Positions 1 through 6,386 of a stretch of DNA of 32,033 nt are shown here, piece by piece. The translations under genes and the position numbers were made by a program. The notes under the pieces were generated by a model that was not told where the DNA came from, ran no database searches, and saw only the letters and a list, made by a program, of their open reading frames with translations. Numbering within the stretch: position 1 is the first letter of the stretch; each line of letters begins with the position of its first letter. The stretch comes from Firmicutes bacterium CAG:24053_14 (GTDB taxonomy: Bacteria; Bacillota; Clostridia; Oscillospirales; Oscillospiraceae): contig MNSZ01000072.1 in assembly GCA_001916715.1 (NCBI GenBank), positions 25,921 through 57,953 of the forward strand, in the 5' to 3' direction.

Positions 1-1
1 T

Positions 2-1192
2 TCGGGCGGCGTGTTTGTGCTTTCTATTGTGCTGAATCTGCTGCTCTCCCCTGCCTTTAACGACGCGACGGGGCAATTCGGCAACGGCATTAATGTGCTC
101 TTATTGCTGGTTGCGTCGGTATTCCTCTACTCGAACAATTTGGCGCAGAAGCTGAGCTTATCTTTGCTGCTCATCAGCAATTACGCCTTTTTGCTTCCCG
201 TGACGGCCATGCTTTTGAAAGCGCTGCCGTTTGCGGGCGATGGCATATGGTCAGCGGTCATCGGCAGCCTGCTTTACATTGTTCTGACATTCCTCTCTTT
301 CATGACGCTGGCACACCCGTTTCGCTATTTTGCACAGCGCGGCGTTTCGGTGCTGTCTGTGGGGCTTTGTGCGGCGCTTGTTGTCTGTTTATTCTGCGCT
401 AACGGAATTTTGCCGACTTTTTTCGGCCTGAACAGCGTAACGCAGCGCCTTATTCTGACAGCGGCGCTGTACCTCGTTTTAGCGTTTACGGTGCGTGCGG
501 CGTTTAACGCGGCAAAGTACCAGGAGAACGCCTGCACGGCGGAGCACCGCGAGCAGCTGCTCGGCGCGGAGGCGGATTATTTCCGCGCGATGGTGGGCAA
601 CGTGACAAACGCAAAGAACGCGCAGGAGCACCATGATTTTGTTTTACATGAGATCGCGGCTGAGGCGCAGAACGGCAGCTGTGAAGGCGTACTGAATATC
701 ATCAAAGAGGAAACAGTTCTGCACGATCCGTATTTACAGCGATACAGCGAAAACCCGTATGTGAATGCAGTGCTGGCGGGCAAGGCGGCCTACGCGGCAC
801 ACTGCGGCATCGTTTTGGAAAGCAATGTGGAGCTTGGCGCGGTGCGGCTGAAAACCATTGAATTCTGCGCGATTCTGAACGACATGCTGACGCACGCCAT
901 CGACTGCGCGGAGCACTCCGGCGCAGAGGAGCCGCGTGTGCGCATCACGGCGCTGCCGGTGGAAAACCGCATCACGTTTGAGGCGGTGTACTCGGCGCAG
1001 AAAAAGCAGAAAAAGCGCACACCGGCGACGAAGAGCTCCGTGAACGACCTTGTACATAAGCTGTTTGAGCCGAAAAAGCCGCAGGTGCTCGGCATGGAAG
1101 TGGTACGCGGCATTTTGGAGCGGTACAGCGGCGCGATGGACCTTTCCGCGGCGGGCGGTTCCGAAATCTTGCGCATCATCATCAATAATTGA
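2..1192 (+). CDS. GHKL-type sensor histidine kinase, degenerate, 5' partial
   Basis: The reading frame is open to the left edge, so the true start lies outside the window; the first in-window start-like codon is a GTG at 11 (393 residues from there). Hydrophobic segments fill about residues 1-165 and suggest five or six membrane helices. A linker follows with HDF (about 208-210), resembling the H-box of AgrC-like kinases, and then a C-terminal GHKL-like ATPase region. The N-box reads NDMLTHAID, with His where the ATP/Mg-binding Asn normally sits. I see no clear DxGxG G1 box; only a GMEVVRGILERYSG segment resembles the last G-box. Known role of the family: membrane sensing of peptides or stress and phosphotransfer to a LytTR-type regulator. 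Because key residues are missing, this copy may be a pseudokinase. No response regulator is visible. Family assignment is moderate. Confidence 0.6.
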   Translation, partial: SGGVFVLSIVLNLLLSPAFNDATGQFGNGINVLLLLVASVFLYSNNLAQKLSLSLLLISNYAFLLPVTAMLLKALPFAGDGIWSAVIGSLLYIVLTFLSFMTLAHPFRYFAQRGVSVLSVGLCAALVVCLFCANGILPTFFGLNSVTQRLILTAALYLVLAFTVRAAFNAAKYQENACTAEHREQLLGAEADYFRAMVGNVTNAKNAQEHHDFVLHEIAAEAQNGSCEGVLNIIKEETVLHDPYLQRYSENPYVNAVLAGKAAYAAHCGIVLESNVELGAVRLKTIEFCAILNDMLTHAIDCAEHSGAEEPRVRITALPVENRITFEAVYSAQKKQKKRTPATKSSVNDLVHKLFEPKKPQVLGMEVVRGILERYSGAMDLSAAGGSEILRIIINN

Positions 1193-1223
1193 CGGTTTTA
1201 AATTTACTCTAAGGGGATAAAAC

Positions 1224-2321
1224 ATGGCGGACAAAAAGGGAATTCTTTATAACGAGGCCGCAAAGGCGTATTTTTACGGCGACTGTGTAAGCTCCATTGA
1301 ACCGTACGGCGGCGGGCACATCAACGACACGTTTCTGGCGCGCACGGAAAAGGGCAACTTTGTTTTGCAGCGCGTGAACGGGTATGTGTTCCCGCACCCG
1401 GATGAGATCATGGACAACATGGTGCACGTGACGAAGTTTTTGGCGGAGAAGCTTGAAAAGGCCGGCAAAGACCCGAAGCGCGGCACGCTGACGGTTTTAA
1501 AGACGAACGACGGCAAGGATTATTATATCGACAGTGAGGGCAACTACTGGCGCTCGACGATCAATTTGGAGCACACAACGGCGTATGACTTTGCGGAATC
1601 TCCGGAGATGCTGAAAAAATCCGGCGCGGCGTTCGGTGCGTTTCAGAACATGCTCTCTGATTACCCGGCAGAGACGCTGCACGAGGTCATCCCGCACTTT
1701 CACGACACCCCGGCGCGTTTCCGGCAACTGATGGACGCGGTACGTGCGGATAAAGCCGGGCGCTTAAAGGATGTTGCGGCCGAGCTGGAATTTGCAAAGG
1801 CACGCGAAACGGACTGCGGGCTTTTGATGAACCTGCTTGAGGAGGGCAAACTGCCGCTGAAGGTGACGCACAACGACACGAAAATGAGCAACGTTTTGAT
1901 CGATAACGCGACGGGTAACGCGGTGTGCGTCATCGATCTTGACACGGTGATGCCGGGCCTTGCGGCGTTTGACTTCGGTGATTCCATCCGCGCGGGCGCT
2001 TCCACCGGTGCGGAGGACGAAACCGATCTGGCGAAGGTGCACTTCAGCGTGCCGCTCTTTAAGGCGTACACGGAAGGCTTTCTCGGCGAAGCCGGCAAAG
2101 CGCTGACCGAGACGGAAATCCGCACGCTGCCGGACGGCGCGAAGCTGATGACGTTTGAGGTGGGCATCCGCTTCCTTGCGGACTACCTGAACGGCGATGT
2201 GTACTTTAAGACGAAGTACCCGCAGCACAACTTAGACCGCGCACGCAACCAGTTCCACCTTGTGGCGGAAATGGAAGCAAAGCGCGATGAGACGCAGGCC
2301 GTTGTGGACGCGTATTTGTGA
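1224..2321 (+). CDS. NahK-like phosphotransferase (N-acetylhexosamine 1-kinase family)
   Basis: This 365-residue protein belongs to the APH/choline-kinase-like fold. YGGGHINDTF (about 28-37) matches the nucleotide-binding loop of the N-acetylhexosamine kinase group. HNDTKMSN (216-223) is the catalytic loop, and CVIDLDTVMPG (about 235-245) carries the metal-binding aspartates, followed by FDFGDSIRAGA. Length equals that of Bifidobacterium NahK. Family members phosphorylate GlcNAc/GalNAc at C1 in the cytoplasm, feeding the Leloir or lacto-N-biose route. The exact sugar cannot be read from sequence. Start is ATG 1224 preceded by AAGGGGAT. It follows the sensor gene by 31 bp on the same strand and ends before a hairpin shared with a convergent gene. 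Confidence 0.75.
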   Translation: MADKKGILYNEAAKAYFYGDCVSSIEPYGGGHINDTFLARTEKGNFVLQRVNGYVFPHPDEIMDNMVHVTKFLAEKLEKAGKDPKRGTLTVLKTNDGKDYYIDSEGNYWRSTINLEHTTAYDFAESPEMLKKSGAAFGAFQNMLSDYPAETLHEVIPHFHDTPARFRQLMDAVRADKAGRLKDVAAELEFAKARETDCGLLMNLLEEGKLPLKVTHNDTKMSNVLIDNATGNAVCVIDLDTVMPGLAAFDFGDSIRAGASTGAEDETDLAKVHFSVPLFKAYTEGFLGEAGKALTETEIRTLPDGAKLMTFEVGIRFLADYLNGDVYFKTKYPQHNLDRARNQFHLVAEMEAKRDETQAVVDAYL

Positions 2322-2344
2322 TGAAATATTAAATTGAATATAGT

Positions 2345-2386
2345 AAAAAATCCTGCACAGCTTATATTGCGTGCAGGACTTTTTAT
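2345..2386. terminator. Bidirectional intrinsic terminator
   Basis: An 8-bp perfect stem (TCCTGCAC 2351-2358 with GTGCAGGA 2371-2378) has a 12-nt loop. It is flanked by an A-run on the left and a T-run on the right, so it can terminate transcription in both directions. It lies between the convergent kinase gene (ends 2321) and oxidoreductase gene (ends 2402). Confidence 0.8.
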
Positions 2387-2401
2387 GTTCAGATTGTTAA
2401 A

Positions 2402-3635
2402 TTACTTGCCGTTTTTGAACGCATCCATGTTGATGAGCTCGCCGCCGCGGAGGCGGGATTCTTCGGCTGCGAGCGCCATGAAGTGGCTTTCGAGGGAGTG
2501 CTCCAGCGTTGTGGTGCGCTCGGTGGCTTCGGTCTCGTTGATGAGCATATCGAGGAAGTCGTTCACGATGCCGCTGTCGCCGCCGCCGTGACCCTTGAGA
2601 TCGTTTGCAAGGAGCTTGACATCGATGATTTCTTCCGGCTCGCCGAAGACGCGGACGTGGATTTTATTCGAGAGCATATCGGCTTCGATCTCACCGTTCG
2701 TGCCCATGGCCTTGAAATAACGGTAGCACTTTTCGGTGAACGCGCACATGGTGAAGCTCATGGTTGTGCCGTCCTCGAAGAGGAGGTTCGTCTGCTGGTG
2801 GTCGACGACGTTGTTGTCGCACATATAGACGCAGCGGCCGTACTGACCGTTTTTCAGTGCTTCGTAGGTGCGCTCTTCGGTGGGGTTCACGCCGCAGGCA
2901 ACGCCCGCCATCCACGTATTGCCGTTGCGGATGCCCGTTGCGGGGTTCGTGATGTAGATCTTCTCGGCGTCGAACTTGCAGTTTTCCTTCGCTTTGCAGC
3001 CGCCGAGGCAGTACGGCGTTGCGCCCTCCGGTGGGCACTGCTTTTTGTAGAGGGGCGTATCGCCGACGGAGGGACTGGGCTTCCAGTTTTACGACCTTCT
3101 GGACATTACCACCGGAAAGTTCCGCGATGGACTGTTTGGAATTATCGTATTTTACGAGGAATTCCTTTAAGATCCTGTTTGTAAACTCGCTGATCTTTTT
3201 GCTGTCGAGAATGGACTTTAATGTATTATAGAACGTGGTATAGCGCAGAACATGACATACGATGATCTTGCCGGGGCAGTGCTTTGCAACCTCGATGATA
3301 CGCTTGCACTCCTGAAGATCCGGGGAGATCGGCTTTTCCATCAGGATATTATAGCCCTTTTCAAGCGCCGGAATGGCGTGGTTGACGTGCTGGCGATCCA
3401 TGGTGGAAACGACCATGACATCGGCAAGCTTATCCTGCGCGAGCATTTCCTCTGCGCTCGTGAAGCAAAGCTCATCCTTGATGCCGTAGAGCTCTTTCGC
3501 TTTCTGTACCTTTTCCGGGTTGATATCCGCCACGGCGACGACCTTCATGCGGTCCGGGAAAAGCTTCTGCATGGAAGCGTATGTGCTGCCGCGGTCGCCG
3601 AATCCGGCGATGGCAAATGTGATGGGTGCTTTCAT
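2402..3635 (-). pseudogene. Gfo/Idh/MocA-family oxidoreductase, broken and chimeric
   Basis: The start is ATG at 3635 on the minus strand, behind a GAGGGGG ribosome site. Residues 1-149 are a good NAD(P)-binding half: AIAGFGDRGS, then EKP in NILMEKPISP. Instead of the expected substrate-domain segment (the GNWRN...CHDMD region with catalytic residues), about 3090-3182 encodes a stretch containing LSGGNVQK, which resembles an ABC-transporter signature. The MocA C-terminal half resumes at about 3080 but in another frame (from PSVGDTPLYKK, through about 3065-2402), consistent with one extra base in a GCCC tract. The first frame stays open to 2691 but encodes out-of-frame sequence there. So about 60 internal residues appear replaced and the frame is lost; it cannot be a working dehydrogenase as written. 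The rest matches sugar or inositol dehydrogenase-like proteins. Confidence 0.75.
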
Positions 3636-3675
3636 GGATTTTACCCCCTCTTCCTTTCGTAGAGAAACGAGATTT

Positions 3676-3690
3676 AATGGAATTATACAA
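3676..3690 (-). promoter_or_regulatory. Possible -10 element for the oxidoreductase gene
   Basis: On the minus strand TATAAT (complement of 3682-3687), preceded by TTG, lies about 45 bp upstream of the start at 3635. No convincing -35 hexamer is seen at 17 bp, so support is partial. Confidence 0.35.
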
Positions 3691-3763
3691 ACGGAAAGGT
3701 GCGGGCGAAGACAGGGCCATCGCACACACCTTGCTGCTTTCTGAATTTGATTATACGGGCAAT

Positions 3764-3802
3764 AACGGCAAAAAGCAAGCCGTTTTGGGCTTTTATGCCG
3801 TT
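3764..3802 (-). terminator. Stem-loop after the ParA-citrate synthase ORF
   Basis: Nested inverted repeats AACGGCA (3764-3770) and TGCCGTT (3796-3802) enclose an inner AAGCC/GGCTT stem followed on the minus strand by GCTTTTT. It begins 5 bp past the stop of the minus-strand ORF ending at 3807, the expected place for its terminator. Probably this is the native terminator of the citrate synthase gene. Confidence 0.55.
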
Positions 3803-3806
3803 TTAT

Positions 3807-4508
3807 TTACAAAACAGACTTTGTATCGTAATGACGGTCCTTGAGCGGGATGTAGGTCTGACCGGTGGGCAGCGCGCGGTACGCCGGGCGGATGATGCGG
3901 CCGCCCGTTGTGAGCTCCTCGATGCGGTGGGCGCACCAGCCGGAGATGCGCGAAACGGCGAACATGGGCGTGTAGAGATCCTCCGGAATGCCGAGCATCT
4001 CATAGACGAGCCCGGAATAAAAATCGACGTTGGCGCATACTACTTTCTCGTTCCCCGTAACTTTATGGAACGCGTCCGGCGCTAAGCGCTCGATGCGCTC
4101 ATACAGCGCGAACTGGTCGGCGTAGCCGGTTTTGGCGGCGAGGGAACGCGCCTGCTTTTTGAGCTCGACGGCACGCGGATCGGACAATGTGTAAATGGCG
4201 TGACCGATGCCGTAGATGAGGCCGCTCTTGTCCCCCACCTCGCGGCGCAAAATGCGCTCGAGGTAATTTTCCACTTCGTCATCGCTGTCCCAGTGCTGCA
4301 CATTCTGCATGATGTCCGCCAGCGTAACGGGCAGCTCATCCGGCTTCGGATAGCCGAGGGAGAGAGTCAAAGAGCCTTGCGCATCTGCATCAATAAGCAG
4401 CACCCGCTTGTTCTGATGGGCAAGCCCGATGCCGAGGTTAGCGGTGGTCGTAGTTTTGCCCACGCCGCCCTTTTGGTTCGTCACTGCGATCACTTTGCAA
4501 TTTGCCAT
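3807..4508 (-). CDS. Chimeric ORF: ParA N-terminus fused to citrate synthase C-terminal half
   Basis: The 233-residue product starts at ATG 4508 behind a perfect AGGAGG. Residues 1-67 are the start of a ParA/Soj partition ATPase of the plasmid and conjugative-element type: NQKGGVGKTT (deviant Walker A, 11-20) and LLIDADAQGS (Walker A', 37-46). From about residue 69 it becomes the C-terminal half of a clostridial citrate synthase: GIGHAIYTLSDPRA (100-113, active-site His), ANVDFYSG (159-166, catalytic Asp), and RIIRPAYR (204-211). The citrate synthase N-terminal half, including its first active-site His motif, is missing, as is the rest of ParA. Neither activity should be retained. The join lies at about 4292-4310, at a short shared ADIM-like stretch, consistent with microhomology recombination or an assembly misjoin. 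Confidence 0.8.
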   Translation of the reverse strand: MANCKVIAVTNQKGGVGKTTTTANLGIGLAHQNKRVLLIDADAQGSLTLSLGYPKPDELPVTLADIMQNVQHWDSDDEVENYLERILRREVGDKSGLIYGIGHAIYTLSDPRAVELKKQARSLAAKTGYADQFALYERIERLAPDAFHKVTGNEKVVCANVDFYSGLVYEMLGIPEDLYTPMFAVSRISGWCAHRIEELTTGGRIIRPAYRALPTGQTYIPLKDRHYDTKSVL

Positions 4509-4533
4509 ATGGGTTTCCTCCTTTGCATAAATT

Positions 4534-4561
4534 TAGCCGCCTGCGGCGACGCAGACGGCTA
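4534..4561. repeat. Hairpin upstream of the ParA start
   Basis: A 12-bp stem with one mismatch (4534-4545 with 4550-4561) and a GCGA loop would form in the leader of the minus-strand ParA ORF, just upstream of its AGGAGG site. There is no T-run on the minus side, so it is not an ordinary terminator; it might affect translation or bind a regulator. Confidence 0.5.
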
Positions 4562-4572
4562 TGTAGAGAAGC

Positions 4573-4608
4573 AAAACGACCGCTTGCTTTTACACAGACG
4601 GTCGTTTT
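4573..4608. repeat. 10-bp inverted repeat in the ParA leader
   Basis: AAAACGACCG (4573-4582) pairs perfectly with CGGTCGTTTT (4599-4608). The flanking T-run on the plus side allows a rightward terminator, and the A-run gives a T-run on the minus strand too. It lies 65 bp upstream of the ParA start and may be an operator or a terminator for a lost neighbour. Confidence 0.5.
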
Positions 4609-4675
4609 ACGGTAGGACACAAGAGGACACACGGTTCACATTTTCAGTTGAACGCTTTTCCATCCCCAAATTATT

Positions 4676-4713
4676 CTGCTAATACTTTTGCAATATGGCG
4701 CGAAAATTAGCAG
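4676..4713. repeat. Inverted repeat CTGCTAAT/ATTAGCAG
   Basis: Two perfect 8-bp arms (4676-4683 and 4706-4713) are separated by 22 bp in gene-free DNA next to the tandem repeat. Spacing resembles a protein-binding dyad rather than an RNA hairpin. Function unknown. Confidence 0.4.
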
Positions 4714-4729
4714 GATATTGAGGGAAACG

Positions 4730-4777
4730 CACTGATTTTCAAAGGAACTCAAACACTGATTTTCAAAGGAACTCAAA
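4730..4777. repeat. Perfect 24-bp tandem direct repeat, two copies
   Basis: CACTGATTTTCAAAGGAACT... is repeated exactly at 4730-4753 and 4754-4777 with no spacer. It lies about 80 bp inside the presumed att junction at 4860. Direct repeats at that place often serve as arm-type integrase or excisionase sites. That role is inferred. Confidence 0.7.
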
Positions 4778-4859
4778 TCATCCAGAATCCTTGATATTCC
4801 AAGGCTTTTCGGACATTACAGAACACACAGGTACACGGTTAAAAACGAGATTTTTTGAA

Positions 4860-4904
4860 CTCCTAAGCGCAAGGTAGTGAGTTCGAGTCTCGCCGGGGGT
4901 GCCA
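4860..4904 (+). pseudogene. 3' half of tRNA-Arg(CCT); likely attachment site
   Basis: The sequence fits a tRNA from position 32 onward: anticodon loop CTCCTAA (4860-4866, anticodon CCT), 3' anticodon stem GCGCA, variable loop AGGTA, T-arm GTGAG-TTCGAGT-CTCGC (4877-4893), 3' acceptor CGGGGGT, discriminator G and CCA (4902-4904). Bases just upstream (TTGAA) cannot pair with GCGCA and no D-arm or 5' acceptor precedes, so the 5' half is absent. A break exactly at the anticodon loop, with the native terminator following, is the classic remnant left at the far end of an element integrated into a tRNA gene. Confidence 0.7.
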
Positions 4905-4909
4905 TGTCG

Positions 4910-4942
4910 GAGCAAGCACGGTGTTGCTTGCTCTGATTTTTT
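4910..4942 (+). terminator. Intrinsic terminator of the tRNA-Arg gene
   Basis: A perfect 9-bp stem GAGCAAGCA (4910-4918) / TGCTTGCTC (4925-4933), loop CGGTGT, then GA and six Ts. It starts 6 bp after the CCA end of the tRNA fragment, which argues that the DNA to the right is the native flank of the tRNA gene. Confidence 0.85.
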
Positions 4943-4952
4943 AGTATATTAT
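4924..4952 (+). promoter_or_regulatory. Candidate sigma-A promoter for the nucleotidyltransferase-ModE gene
   Basis: TTGCTT (4924-4929), a 17-bp spacer, and TATTAT (4947-4952). It overlaps the 3' arm of the tRNA terminator and would start transcription about 30 bp before ATG 4987. Confidence 0.5.
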
Positions 4953-4986
4953 AGTGTAGCATCAACCGAATATAAGGAGGGGCAGG

Positions 4987-5949
4987 ATGAAAACCGCAGC
5001 AATAATACTGGCAGCAGGGAAGCCCTCGGATATAAAAACTCCGAAGCCGCTTATCCACATCGGCGGAAAAAGCATGTTGGCCTATGAGATTGAGATGCTC
5101 AAAGCCGTACCCGTAGACGAGATCGCAGTTGTAGTCGGTTATAAGGACAGTGTTGTCAAGAAGCACCTTGAGAACTATAGGGTCACAATTGCGGCAAACC
5201 GGCATTTCAGCGAGACCGAGATGCTTGACTCCGTCCTGCTCGGCGTTGAAAAGCTCGGCATTAAGCCGGACAGACTGCTTGTTCTGCCGGCCGACACGCC
5301 GCTTGTCAGCGAGAAAACGTGCAGCACGCTTATGGAGGCCGACTGCACGATCGCTGCTATACCAAGATATAACGGTCTGTCGGGCCACCCGATAATGTTC
5401 ACGGCCAAGGCGCTCAGGCTCCTTGCCGATTACGACGGAAGCAACGGTATGCGCGGCTTTGTCGCAAATAATGCCGACGGAATTGCTTATATCGACGTAC
5501 CCGATCCGGCAATATGCATGCGCGCCAGGGGAGATAAGTTCATCGAGCAGCTTACCGCTTACGAGATCGAACGCCGTACCGATGGCCGACTGCATGCCGA
5601 GATCGAGGCAAATCTTGCACTCGGCGTTACCGTTATGAACGCCGAACTCAGCCGCGTTTTAAACCTCGTTGAGAGCACCGGATCGCTGCAAATGGCGAGC
5701 GACTGCGTCGGAATTTCCTACTCAAAGAGCTGGAAGAGTATCAAAAATCTCGAGCTTGCGCTGGGCGTCAGCATAATCGAAAGCACCGTTGGCGGCAAAA
5801 GCGGAGGCAAATCGCAGCTGACTGCGGCTGGGAAGTACTTTTTGCGTCAATACGACGAAATGCTCAAAGATGCCGAAAAACTGGGTAAATGGCTGTTTTC
5901 TCAGTATTTTTCTGACGAAACTATGCAAAAGATACAAAAACTCGGCTGA
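4987..5949 (+). CDS. MobA/MocA-like nucleotidyltransferase fused to ModE-type HTH domain
   Basis: Residues 1 to about 190 are an NTP_transf_3 domain of the molybdopterin cytidylyltransferase/MobA type: IILAAGKPSD with KPL following, and VLPADTPLV carrying the metal-binding Asp. The usual RMG of the P-loop is altered to DIK. Residues about 220-310 match the ModE N-terminal winged helix: LVESTGSLQMA, SYSKSWKSI, and the GGKSGGKSQLTAAG wing. One protein may thus add CMP to molybdopterin for the Mo hydroxylase encoded downstream and also bind DNA as a molybdate or cofactor-status regulator. Start ATG 4987 follows AAGGAGGGG. It stands alone, followed by a 437-bp gene-free gap. The domain calls are firm; the dual role is inferred. 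Confidence 0.85.
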   Translation: MKTAAIILAAGKPSDIKTPKPLIHIGGKSMLAYEIEMLKAVPVDEIAVVVGYKDSVVKKHLENYRVTIAANRHFSETEMLDSVLLGVEKLGIKPDRLLVLPADTPLVSEKTCSTLMEADCTIAAIPRYNGLSGHPIMFTAKALRLLADYDGSNGMRGFVANNADGIAYIDVPDPAICMRARGDKFIEQLTAYEIERRTDGRLHAEIEANLALGVTVMNAELSRVLNLVESTGSLQMASDCVGISYSKSWKSIKNLELALGVSIIESTVGGKSGGKSQLTAAGKYFLRQYDEMLKDAEKLGKWLFSQYFSDETMQKIQKLG

Positions 5950-6021
5950 TTTTTCTACACTCTTTACCTGCCTAAACTGCGCTCTGTTTTTAAAAATATA
6001 ACGAGTGGAGCAGCAATTTAT

Positions 6022-6045
6022 ATTAATTATTGATAAATAATTAAT
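6022..6045. repeat. AT-rich 10-bp perfect inverted repeat
   Basis: ATTAATTATT (6022-6031), GATA spacer, AATAATTAAT (6036-6045), in the gap before the catabolic genes. It may be an operator. Immediately beside it (6044-6057) is a second near-palindrome, TATATCGCGAAATA. Confidence 0.5.
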
Positions 6046-6063
6046 TTATATCGCGAAATATTA

Positions 6064-6104
6064 GAATCGTGAGGAACGAAAGTTTTCGATCCTCACGATT
6101 TTTG
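6064..6104 (+). terminator. Strong intrinsic terminator in the 5950-6386 gap
   Basis: Stem ATCGTGAGGA (6066-6075) / TCCTCACGAT (6090-6099) extends inward by CGAAA/TTTCG across one A-A mismatch, followed by a short T-run. It lies 115 bp after the nucleotidyltransferase gene and separates it from the transporter operon. Apart from this, the repeats beside it and the promoter below, I see no gene in 5950-6386. Confidence 0.8.
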
Positions 6105-6266
6105 CTATTTTTATGACAAAAACGGCGAAGCTGTTTAATCACTGAGATTTATCAATCAGCACGACACAATTTGTTTATTTTTAAACGATTAATAATTGCA
6201 AAATAGCACCTGTCCGAATCAGTCATAAAAATACCAATTTCACGAGTTTTTCGCGGTTTTTAGTCC

Positions 6267-6295
6267 TTGACTTTGCTCAAAAGTTAGTTTACTTT
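6267..6295 (+). promoter_or_regulatory. Candidate promoter of the catabolic operon
   Basis: TTGACT (6267-6272), 17-bp spacer, TACTTT (6290-6295). The -35 is good and the -10 weak. It would give a leader of about 85 bp before ATG 6387. Confidence 0.4.
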
Positions 6296-6386
6296 TTAAC
6301 TTGTCAGCAGGAGGGTACAGCAAGTATTAACCCTCTCTGCACTCAGATCGGCCATCTGTGAATCAGAAAAGAAAAAAGGTGATCCG

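Larger units (their letters stand above)
4305..4859. mobile_element. Probable end of an integrated element (remnant)
   Basis: This stretch lies between the ParA-citrate synthase join and the tRNA-Arg half-gene. It carries the ParA start typical of conjugative elements, two hairpins, an inverted repeat, a tandem 24-bp repeat, and it stops at a tRNA anticodon loop, where tyrosine recombinases often cut. No integrase gene is present. This is inference from layout: it could be the residue of a deleted element or a contig join. Confidence 0.35.

Noticed and set aside
2483..3184. 233-codon plus-strand frame
   Set aside because: Antisense to the oxidoreductase remnant, whose minus-strand frames show the family motifs.
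4730..4777. CRISPR array
   Set aside because: The two repeat copies abut with no spacer and there are no cas genes; this is a tandem duplication.
1..4960. Insertion sequence or transposase as cause of the broken genes
   Set aside because: No transposase frame or terminal inverted repeats with target duplications were found around either chimeric gene.
4816..5595. 259-codon minus-strand frame containing a PARLELTTLRL segment
   Set aside because: That segment is the antisense translation of the tRNA-Arg fragment, a well-known spurious ORF source; the rest is antisense to the nucleotidyltransferase gene.
5950..6386. Molybdenum cofactor riboswitch in the leader of the catabolic operon
   Set aside because: I could not trace the paired-helix pattern of the Moco element by eye; only a terminator and AT-rich dyads are clear. 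A covariance-model search would decide.
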